From positions 1 to 11,709 of the forward strand of contig JALQTG010000324.1 in NCBI GenBank assembly GCA_023264075.1: DNA of 11,709 nucleotides, read 5' to 3'. Made by a program: the position numbers and the translations under genes. Of this stretch, positions 6,118 through 11,709 are shown in pieces. The notes below the pieces were generated by a model. The model did not search any database. It worked only from the letters and a program-made list of their open reading frames with translations, and was not told where the DNA came from. This DNA is from Crocinitomicaceae bacterium. Lineage in GTDB: Bacteria; Bacteroidota; Bacteroidia; Flavobacteriales_D; Crocinitomicaceae. Within the stretch, counting starts at the first letter, position 1; every line of letters begins with the position of its first letter.

Positions 6118-6146
6118 ACGCACGCTAAACTCTAAATTCTAAACTT
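6088..6146. repeat. Convergent heptad-repeat array between cysQ and the DUF2061 gene
   Basis: A left-type half (TTCAGAGTTC, then GCAGAGTT) supplies the last cysQ codons. A right-type half (CTAAACTCTAAATTCTAAAC) ends four bases before the next ATG. The halves are reverse-complement in style and can form an imperfect hairpin. Confidence 0.65.
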
Positions 6147-6149
6147 AAC

Positions 6150-6584
6150 ATGGATTACTCCCGCAAACGACATATCGTAAAAGCCATTACCTGGCGCATC
6201 ATTGGAACTATTGATACAATAATTCTAGGTTGGGTGCTTACGGGTAACCCAACTACAGGTTTGCAAATCGGTGGTGCGGAATTGGCTACCAAAATGATTT
6301 TGTACTACTTTCATGAGCGTGCATGGTATAAATTAAAAATCTTCAAGGACAACTCTAGTAGAGTTCGACACTTTTTAAAAACCATAACATGGCGCTTTGT
6401 AGGCACAATGGACACGATGTTTTTAGGTTGGTTCATCTCTGGAAGCGCGGAAGTCGGGCTTTCTATTGGCGGACTTGAATTAATAACAAAAATGACACTT
6501 TATTACTTGCATGAACGCGCATGGTATAAATCTAAGTTTGGTTTGATTAAGAAAGAACCTGCTTCACTATCAAAAGAAGAATGA
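6150..6584 (+). CDS. DUF2061 membrane protein with two tandem DUF2061 repeats
   Basis: Function is unknown. The protein consists of two ungapped copies of one unit, residues 4-63 and 70-129, identical at 38 of 60 positions. Each has a basic start (SRKRHIVK, SRVRHFLK), TWR-GT-DT, a hydrophobic segment with LGW, a GG-EL-TKM hinge, a second hydrophobic helix and the closing HERAWYK. Two membrane helices per copy are likely, giving about four in all. Many DUF2061 proteins have a single copy, so this is a fused duplication. The stop overlaps the cysC start (ATGA at 6581-6584), which implies translational coupling. From memory DUF2061 genes recur beside sulfate-assimilation genes in Bacteroidetes. 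A role in sulfate entry or membrane organisation of PAPS synthesis is conjecture. Confidence 0.88.
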   Translation: MDYSRKRHIVKAITWRIIGTIDTIILGWVLTGNPTTGLQIGGAELATKMILYYFHERAWYKLKIFKDNSSRVRHFLKTITWRFVGTMDTMFLGWFISGSAEVGLSIGGLELITKMTLYYLHERAWYKSKFGLIKKEPASLSKEE

Positions 6585-7174
6585 CAGATAACGTATTTCA
6601 TCAAGACTTCGCTATTTCTGAAGAACAACGGGCACAACTCAAAGACCATAAATCCCTAATGATTTGGTTTACTGGATTGTCGGGCTCTGGAAAATCCACT
6701 GTTGCCAATGCATTAGAGCAATATCTCGTCGGAAAAAAGATACATACCTTTACCCTCGATGGCGACAATATCCGACTGGGCATTAATGCAGATTTAGGGT
6801 TTTCAACAGAAGATAGAACCGAAAATTTGAGACGCATTGGTCATGTTGGAAAATTAATGGTCGATGCAGGGCTTGTTTGCTTGGCAGCTTTTGTTTCTCC
6901 ATTGAATCACGATAGAGCAGCGCTGAAAGAAATAATCGGAAAAGAGCGCTTCATTGAAATATTTGTCGATACGCCTATTGAAGTATGCGAGGCACGAGAT
7001 GTAAAAGGACTCTATGCGAAAGCGCGGCGTGGAGAGATTAAAGATTTTACCGGAGTCAATGCGCCGTTTGAAGCTCCTGAACATCCAGATTTAGTAATCG
7101 ATACTTCAATAGAGGAGTTAGCAGCATCTGTTGAACGCATTTATAAATTTATTCAAAATAAGTTAAGTTTGTAG
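6581..7174 (+). CDS. cysC: Adenylyl-sulfate (APS) kinase
   Basis: It phosphorylates APS at the 3' hydroxyl with ATP to give PAPS in the cytoplasm. The P-loop is GLSGSGKST (32-40), followed by DGDNIR (60-65) and GFSTEDRTENLRRIGHV (73-89). The FVSP motif is at 104-107, the lid region DVKGLYAKARRGEI at 140-153, and the APS-binding motif FTGVNAPFEAPEHPD at 156-170. At 197 residues it is a complete stand-alone kinase, not fused to CysN as in some Bacteroidetes and proteobacteria. The start overlaps the stop of the DUF2061 gene by four bases, and cysD starts one base after its stop, so these three form a tightly coupled unit without any of the repeats that separate the other genes. Confidence 0.97.
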   Translation: MTDNVFHQDFAISEEQRAQLKDHKSLMIWFTGLSGSGKSTVANALEQYLVGKKIHTFTLDGDNIRLGINADLGFSTEDRTENLRRIGHVGKLMVDAGLVCLAAFVSPLNHDRAALKEIIGKERFIEIFVDTPIEVCEARDVKGLYAKARRGEIKDFTGVNAPFEAPEHPDLVIDTSIEELAASVERIYKFIQNKLSL

Positions 7175-7175
7175 T

Positions 7176-8081
7176 ATGGAAAAATATTATTTGAATTACC
7201 TAGACGAGCTCGAATCAGAGGCAATCTTCGTGTTGCGTGAAGTGGCTGCTCAGTTTAAAAACCCAGTCATTTTATTTTCGGGGGGAAAAGACTCCATTCT
7301 CGTTACGCATCTGGCGCGCAAAGCGTTTTATCCTGCGAAGTTTCCGTTTGCATTGATGCACGTAGATACGGGCCACAACTTCCCAGAAACCATTCAATTT
7401 CGCGATGAATTAATAGCATCTCTAGGTGCTCGTTTAATTGTGGGTTCTGTGCAAGAATCCATAGATGACGGTCGGGTCCAAGAGGAAAAAGGGAAATTTG
7501 CTACGCGAAATGCATTGCAAATCACAACCTTACTCGATGCCATTGAACACAACAAAGTAGATTGCGCTATTGGTGGTGGACGCAGAGACGAAGAAAAGGC
7601 ACGTGCGAAGGAGCGTTTCTTCTCACATAGAGACGACTTCGGACAATGGGACCCAAAAAATCAACGCCCAGAATTGTGGAACTTGTTCAATGGGAAACAT
7701 TTCGAAGGGGAACACTTTAGAGCTTTCCCGATCTCCAACTGGACAGAAATGGATGTTTGGAATTATATTGCCAGAGAAAATATTGCGATTCCTTCAATTT
7801 ATTTTGCACATCAACGCGACGTGATTTGGAGAAATAATTCATGGATTCCAGATTCTGAATTTTTAATTAAAGATGACAGCGAAAAAGTAGTCAACAAAAA
7901 AATTCGTTTCCGCACACTTGGTGATATCACCATCACAGGAGGTATCGAATCCGACGCTGACACGCTCGAAAAAATCGTAATGGAAGTCTCCGCCATGCGC
8001 CAAACCGAAAGAGGAAATCGCTCCGATGACAAGCGTTCAGAAAACGCTATGGAAGACCGTAAAAAACAGGGGTATTTTTAA
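7176..8081 (+). CDS. cysD: Sulfate adenylyltransferase subunit 2 (ATP sulfurylase small subunit)
   Basis: The PP-loop ATPase subunit of the CysD-CysN heterodimer makes APS and pyrophosphate from sulfate and ATP. The PP-loop SGGKDS is at residues 35-40, with HVDTGHNFPET (62-72), GGGRRDEEKARAKER (133-147) and FPISNWTEMDVWNYI (184-198) as family landmarks. The conserved C-terminal region (RGNRSDD, then AMEDRKKQGYF) is intact. The length of 301 is standard. The start follows the cysC stop by one base, implying coupled translation. Its partner cysN lies 98 bases downstream beyond a repeat array. Confidence 0.98.
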   Translation: MEKYYLNYLDELESEAIFVLREVAAQFKNPVILFSGGKDSILVTHLARKAFYPAKFPFALMHVDTGHNFPETIQFRDELIASLGARLIVGSVQESIDDGRVQEEKGKFATRNALQITTLLDAIEHNKVDCAIGGGRRDEEKARAKERFFSHRDDFGQWDPKNQRPELWNLFNGKHFEGEHFRAFPISNWTEMDVWNYIARENIAIPSIYFAHQRDVIWRNNSWIPDSEFLIKDDSEKVVNKKIRFRTLGDITITGGIESDADTLEKIVMEVSAMRQTERGNRSDDKRSENAMEDRKKQGYF

Positions 8082-8083
8082 GT

Positions 8084-8172
8084 GTAGAATTTAGAACTCA
8101 GAGCGCAGTCTCAAAAAATACTTCAAACTCTAAACTCTAAACTCTAAACTCGCAACTCTCAACTCAGAACTC
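8084..8172. repeat. Long heptad-repeat array between cysD and cysN
   Basis: A short left-type half (GTAGAATTTAGAACTCAGAG) is followed from 8124 by four near-perfect 7-nt units of the CTAAACT type, then by degenerate units (CGCAACTCTCAACTCAGAAC). An A-tract then leads directly into the cysN start. The 7-nt period is clearest here. The array separates the two subunits of one enzyme, which elsewhere are usually adjacent. Confidence 0.75.
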
Positions 8173-8179
8173 AAAAAAA

Positions 8180-9436
8180 ATGGAAATAAATAACAATCAA
8201 TTATTACGCTTTACAACCGCTGGCAGCGTAGACGACGGAAAAAGTACGTTGATCGGAAGATTACTCTACGATTCAAAATCAATTTTTGAAGATCAATTGG
8301 AATCAATTGAAGCAACAAGCCAGAAAAAAGGACATGATGGAGTGGATTTAGCATTGTTTACAGACGGCTTACGTGACGAGCGGGAGCAAGGTATCACCAT
8401 AGACGTAGCTTACCGATATTTCACTACACCGAAACGTAAGTTTATCATCGCGGATACGCCTGGTCATATTCAATATACTCGTAACATGGTTACGGGTGCT
8501 TCAACTGCAAATGCTGCCATTATCCTTATTGATGCGCGGCATGGAGTCATCGAACAAACCAAGCGCCACTCGTACATTGCTTCGCTGTTGCAGATTCCGC
8601 ACGTTATCGTCTGCATTAATAAAATGGATTTGGTGGATTATAAAGAAGAAGTCTTCAATGACATCGTAAGTCAGTATGAAGCCATCCTCTCCAAAATGAC
8701 CATGAAAGACATCCGTTTTATTCCTATTAGTGCCTTGAAAGGGGATAATGTAGTGAATCGCTCTGAAAATATGAATTGGTACAATGGAGCCCCCTTGCTG
8801 CATACACTAGAAAGCCTGCACATTAGCAGTGATATCAATAAAATTGATGCGCGTTTTCCTGTGCAAACAGTGATTCGTCCACAATCAAAAGAATTTATTG
8901 ATTACCGCGGGTATGCTGGGCGCTTAGAATCGGGGATTTTACGTGTAGGAGATGAAGTTGCCGTGTTGCCTTCAGGGTTTTGCTCGAAAATCAAATCGAT
9001 TGATACATTAACGGGATCTTTAAATGAAGCGTTTGCACCAATGTCAGTTTCTATTCAACTAGAAGATGATATTGATATTAGTCGCGGTGATATGATTGTG
9101 AGGGAAAAAAACCGACCAGAAAAAACACAAGAATTTGATGCCATGCTGTGTTGGTTAGGCGATACGCCGTATCAAGAGCGCACGAAATTCGTAATTCGCC
9201 ATACCTCCAATGAGCAAACGGCTATGATTCGCGAAATCACCTATAAAATGGACATCAATTCGCTAGAACGCTTAGATGACGACAAAAACATAGCGATGAA
9301 TGATATTTGCCGTGTAAAAATAAAAACCGCTGCACCGTTAATGATCGACGAGTACAGAGACAACCGTTTTACGGGAAGCTTTATTTTAGTAAACCCGAAT
9401 ACCAACGAAACAGTTGCGGCTGGGATGATTATTTAG
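8180..9436 (+). CDS. cysN: Sulfate adenylyltransferase subunit 1 (ATP sulfurylase GTPase subunit)
   Basis: This EF-Tu-like GTPase drives APS formation by CysD through GTP hydrolysis. The G domain has GSVDDGKST (15-23), the switch I region REQGITIDVAYRYF (68-81), DTPGH (92-96), NKMD (147-150) and a SALKGDN motif further on. Beta-barrel domains II and III fill the remainder (from roughly residue 225). At 418 residues it lacks a fused APS kinase, in line with the separate cysC upstream. The A-rich leader immediately before the ATG has no Shine-Dalgarno sequence. Its TAG stop lies at the first bases of a repeat-derived hairpin. Confidence 0.98.
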   Translation: MEINNNQLLRFTTAGSVDDGKSTLIGRLLYDSKSIFEDQLESIEATSQKKGHDGVDLALFTDGLRDEREQGITIDVAYRYFTTPKRKFIIADTPGHIQYTRNMVTGASTANAAIILIDARHGVIEQTKRHSYIASLLQIPHVIVCINKMDLVDYKEEVFNDIVSQYEAILSKMTMKDIRFIPISALKGDNVVNRSENMNWYNGAPLLHTLESLHISSDINKIDARFPVQTVIRPQSKEFIDYRGYAGRLESGILRVGDEVAVLPSGFCSKIKSIDTLTGSLNEAFAPMSVSIQLEDDIDISRGDMIVREKNRPEKTQEFDAMLCWLGDTPYQERTKFVIRHTSNEQTAMIREITYKMDINSLERLDDDKNIAMNDICRVKIKTAAPLMIDEYRDNRFTGSFILVNPNTNETVAAGMII

Positions 9437-9493
9437 GAGTTCAGAGTTCTAAACTCCTCGTACTTGGAATCAAGCGAAGGAGTACTAAATTCA
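9436..9493. repeat. Repeat-derived hairpin between cysN and rfbB
   Basis: GGAGTTCAGA (9436-9445) pairs with TCTAAACTCC (9448-9457) at nine of ten positions. A second weaker inverted repeat (CTTG-GAAT-CAAG with flanking CTCC/GGAG) follows. It is the shortest junction module. No T-run follows, so it is not a clear terminator. Confidence 0.55.
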
Positions 9494-9503
9494 AAACAAA
9501 AAA

Positions 9504-10556
9504 ATGAAAATACTCATAACTGGAGGAGCAGGCTTTATTGGTTGTCACGTTGTTCGTGAATTTTTGCAGCAATTTCCATCAGCTCAAATCTACAATTTAG
9601 ACAAGCTCACGTATGCAGGAAATCTCGAGAATTTAAGGGATGTCGAGCATCATCCAAACTATCACTTCATTAAAGGAGATATTTGTGATGAGGTATTTAT
9701 CAACGAATTGTTTGAAGAAGTGCGCTTTGATGCAGTCATTCATCTCGCAGCTGAATCGCATGTGGATCGTTCGATTACTGACCCTTTAGCTTTTGCTAAA
9801 ACCAATATTCTAGGAACAATGGTGCTCCTGAATGCGTTCAAAAATAGTTGGAAGGACAATTCGGAAGGAAAACGTTTTTATCATATCAGTACTGATGAGG
9901 TGTACGGAACATTAGGGGAAACAGGACTCTTTACAGAAACCACTTCGTATGCCCCAAACTCTCCTTATTCTGCAAGTAAAGCGAGCTCCGACCATTTTGT
10001 TCGTGCTTACGGTGAAACGTATGGATTACCTGTTGTGATTAGCAACTGCTCCAACAATTACGGGCAACATCAGTTTCCAGAAAAATTGATTCCTTTGTTC
10101 ATCAATAATATTATTGAAAACAAACCCTTACCAGTATACGGTGACGGAAACTATACACGTGATTGGTTATATGTAGTGGACCACGCCAAAGCCATCGCAC
10201 TCATTTTTAAGGAAGGGAAAAACAAAGAAACGTACAATATCGGAGGTTTCAACGAGTGGAAGAACATCGATCTCGTTAAAGAACTCTGCCAACAAATGGA
10301 TGAAAAACTGGGTCGACCAAAAGGAACAAGCGAAAAATTAATCACTTTCGTAAAAGACCGCCCAGGGCACGACCTTCGCTATGCGATAGATGCTTCCAAA
10401 ATCAACAAAGAACTCGGATGGAAACCATCGGTTACGTTTGAAGAAGGTCTAAGCATCACCATCGATTGGTACCTCAATAACAAAGATTGGCTCAGGAACG
10501 TAACATCTGGTGAGTATCAAAATTATTACGCATCAACTTATAAATTTAGAACTTAG
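9504..10556 (+). CDS. rfbB: dTDP-glucose 4,6-dehydratase
   Basis: It converts dTDP-glucose to dTDP-4-keto-6-deoxyglucose, the second step towards dTDP-rhamnose and other deoxysugars. It is an extended SDR enzyme: NAD motif TGGAGFIG (6-13), LDKLTYAGNLENL (32-44) and AAESHVDRSI (82-91). The dehydratase signature STDEVYG carries the T-D-E catalytic set (T130, D131, E132), and the YxxxK pair is Y155/K159 in SPYSASKASSDH. NNYGQHQFPEKLIP (184-197), GDGNYTRDWLYV and RPGHDLRYAID are all typical. At 350 residues it is complete. The last residues (KFRT) and the TAG stop derive from the junction repeat. It is followed by rfbA and a probable rfbC, the usual rml grouping; rfbD is not in view. Confidence 0.97.
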   Translation: MKILITGGAGFIGCHVVREFLQQFPSAQIYNLDKLTYAGNLENLRDVEHHPNYHFIKGDICDEVFINELFEEVRFDAVIHLAAESHVDRSITDPLAFAKTNILGTMVLLNAFKNSWKDNSEGKRFYHISTDEVYGTLGETGLFTETTSYAPNSPYSASKASSDHFVRAYGETYGLPVVISNCSNNYGQHQFPEKLIPLFINNIIENKPLPVYGDGNYTRDWLYVVDHAKAIALIFKEGKNKETYNIGGFNEWKNIDLVKELCQQMDEKLGRPKGTSEKLITFVKDRPGHDLRYAIDASKINKELGWKPSVTFEEGLSITIDWYLNNKDWLRNVTSGEYQNYYASTYKFRT

Positions 10557-10590
10557 AGTTCAGAATTCTAAATTCTAAGCTCAAAACTCA
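10543..10590. repeat. Convergent heptad-repeat hairpin between rfbB and rfbA
   Basis: Left-type sequence begins in the last rfbB codons. The 14 bases at 10552-10565 pair with 10566-10579 at 12 of 14 positions without extra spacer, so the rfbB stop codon lies in the left arm of a predicted hairpin. Short CTCAAAA units then run up to the rfbA start. Confidence 0.65.
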
Positions 10591-10600
10591 AAACTCAAAA

Positions 10601-11503
10601 ATGAAAGGAATCATACTCGCCGGAGGATCCGGAACACGACTTTACCCCATTACAAAAGGAGTATCCAAACAACTGTTAGCGATTTACGACAAACCGATGA
10701 TTTATTATCCGTTGTCTGCATTGATGTTGGCTGGAATACGTGAAATATTGATCATCTCCACGCCTGAAGATTTACCGAATTTTGAAAAATTACTGGGGGA
10801 TGGAAGCGATTTAGGCTTAACATTAGCCTACAAAGAACAACCCTCGCCAGACGGATTAGCGCAAGCGTTTATCATTGGAGAAGAATTTATCGGAAATGAT
10901 GATGTCGCGTTAGTATTGGGAGACAATATTTTTTACGGACATGGATTTACAAAATTGTTACGCTCAGCACGCGAAAATGTAGAGCAGCAACGAAAATCTA
11001 CCGTATTTGGGTATTATGTAAATGATCCTGAACGCTATGGTGTGGCTGAATTTGATGAAAATGGAAAAGTGATCTCCATCGAAGAGAAACCAACCGATCC
11101 AAAATCAAACTACGCGGTGGTTGGGCTCTATTTCTATACCAACGACGTGGTTGAAATATCCAAAAACGTTCAGCCTTCGCACAGAGGTGAATTGGAAATA
11201 ACTTCCGTAAATGAAGAGTACTTAAACCGTAATCAATTGATGGTTGAAATCATGGGTAGAGGATACGCTTGGTTAGATACAGGAACACACGACTCCTTGC
11301 TCGAAGCCGGAAGTTTCATCCAAACCATCGAGAAGCGCCAAGGACTAAAAGTAGCCTGCATCGAAGAAATCGCCTACGAACAAGGATTTATTGACAAAGC
11401 ACAAGTAGAAAAATTAGCACAACCCCTACTCAAAACCCAATACGGACAGTACTTACTAAAGCGAATCAAACGCGACAAAGTTAACGCTGAATTTAGAATT
11501 TAG
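10601..11503 (+). CDS. rfbA: Glucose-1-phosphate thymidylyltransferase
   Basis: It joins dTTP and glucose-1-phosphate to dTDP-glucose, the first step of the dTDP-rhamnose pathway. The nucleotidyltransferase motif GGSGTRLYPITKGVSKQLL (8-26) is followed by YDKPMIYYPLSALMLAGI (29-46), the magnesium-binding LGDNIFYG (106-113; D108), the EEKP motif and SHRGELEITSVNEEYL. WLDTGTHDSLLEA in the C-terminal third is family-specific. At 300 residues the length is slightly above the usual ~290. The final residues (NAEFRI) and TAG stop come from the repeat. The start at 10601 gives the canonical MKGIILAGG N-terminus. Confidence 0.98.
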   Translation: MKGIILAGGSGTRLYPITKGVSKQLLAIYDKPMIYYPLSALMLAGIREILIISTPEDLPNFEKLLGDGSDLGLTLAYKEQPSPDGLAQAFIIGEEFIGNDDVALVLGDNIFYGHGFTKLLRSARENVEQQRKSTVFGYYVNDPERYGVAEFDENGKVISIEEKPTDPKSNYAVVGLYFYTNDVVEISKNVQPSHRGELEITSVNEEYLNRNQLMVEIMGRGYAWLDTGTHDSLLEAGSFIQTIEKRQGLKVACIEEIAYEQGFIDKAQVEKLAQPLLKTQYGQYLLKRIKRDKVNAEFRI

Positions 11504-11557
11504 AATTCAGAGTTGGTGTAATAGTTCTAAACTCTAAACTCTAAACTCACAACTCGC
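11489..11557. repeat. Convergent heptad-repeat array between rfbA and the rfbC-like start
   Basis: The 22 bases at 11489-11510 pair with 11527-11548 at 18 of 22 positions, the mismatches being transitions that would leave G-U or A-C pairs. The left arm contains the last rfbA codons and its stop. The right arm is a clean tandem of three CTAAACT-type units and ends a few bases before the next ATG. Confidence 0.75.
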
Positions 11558-11559
11558 CA

Positions 11560-11709
11560 ATGAAAATTACCCCAACAAAAATAAAAGACCTCCTCATCCT
11601 CGAGCCATCCGTGTACGGCGATGACCCCGTTGCGTCTTTCCTCTCACCAGAAATCACTGAGTCGAAGGTGAAGAGGATTGTCACGATGTCCGAAGACCCT
11701 AACCCCAAG
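11560..11709 (+). CDS. rfbC: Start of an rfbC-like gene (dTDP-4-dehydrorhamnose 3,5-epimerase), aberrant after ~22 codons, 3' end outside window
   Basis: The first 22 codons (MKITPTKIKDLLILEPSVYG then DD) match the N-terminus of RmlC/RfbC, and the position behind rfbB and rfbA is the usual one. RmlC proteins then continue with a conserved R-G-Y-F-F-E-S type motif. Here the frame reads PVASFLSPEITESKVKR and on without a stop to the window end, and neither other + frame restores the motif. The gene may be disrupted from about base 11625, or the last ~85 bases may be a chimeric join or sequence end artefact. The frame itself is certain; function as an intact RfbC is doubtful. Confidence 0.55.
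   Translation, partial: MKITPTKIKDLLILEPSVYGDDPVASFLSPEITESKVKRIVTMSEDPNPK

Noticed and set aside
8124..8157. Tandem CTAAACT units as plant-type telomere DNA (TTTAGGG) or eukaryotic contamination
   Set aside because: The unit is TTTAGAG-like, not TTTAGGG, it lies between cysD and cysN, and the same repeats occur between many bacterial genes in the window.

Overview
All genes in this window read left to right on the + strand. The window comes from a Bacteroidetes genome, most likely a Flavobacteriales relative. Three things suggest this: the promoter -7 boxes have the Bacteroidetes form TAnnTTTG (a perfect TATATTTG at 2322-2329), start codons mostly lack Shine-Dalgarno sequences and instead follow A-rich leaders, and the polysaccharide-type genes are headed by a UpxY/NusG-like antiterminator. 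Rank below phylum is inference.

Layout. Bases 1-860 hold the 3' part of a sigma-54-activating response regulator. Bases 1077-1955 hold a nucleotide-sugar 4-epimerase broken by an in-frame TAA; its conserved C-terminal tail continues in the same frame to 2057. A gene-free stretch (2058-2396) carries a long inverted repeat, a perfect palindrome, a spaced TTAAC repeat and a strong -7 box. A long co-directional run of genes then begins: the antiterminator (2397), glucose-6-phosphate isomerase (3199), a stand-alone mannose-6-phosphate isomerase type II cupin (4807), a sulfate-activation block of cysQ, a DUF2061 membrane protein, cysC, cysD and cysN (5305-9436), then dTDP-sugar genes rfbB (9504), rfbA (10601) and the start of an rfbC-like gene (11560) whose sequence departs from the family after about 22 codons.

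How the genes fit together. Pgi and the cupin can interconvert glucose-, fructose- and mannose-6-phosphate. RfbA and RfbB make dTDP-4-keto-6-deoxyglucose on the way to dTDP-rhamnose. CysD/CysN make APS, CysC makes PAPS, and CysQ removes the PAP left after sulfuryl transfer. No APS/PAPS reductase or sulfite reductase is present. The sulfate block between sugar-nucleotide genes and behind an antiterminator fits PAPS supply for a sulfated surface polysaccharide. This is inference: no sulfotransferase or glycosyltransferase lies in the window.

The most unusual non-coding feature is a family of interspersed repeats at almost every gene junction. One component is a roughly 7-nt-periodic array (units such as CTAAACT and the reverse-complement type TTAGAGT), usually placed as convergent halves that can pair. 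Another is a family built on TCGACTCCGCTC. A third is a two-copy element of about 100 bp (3081-3188 and 5203-5302) whose copies differ by one indel and three substitutions, two of which form a compensatory base-pair change. Several proteins end inside these repeats. I see no tRNA, rRNA, CRISPR array or insertion sequence.
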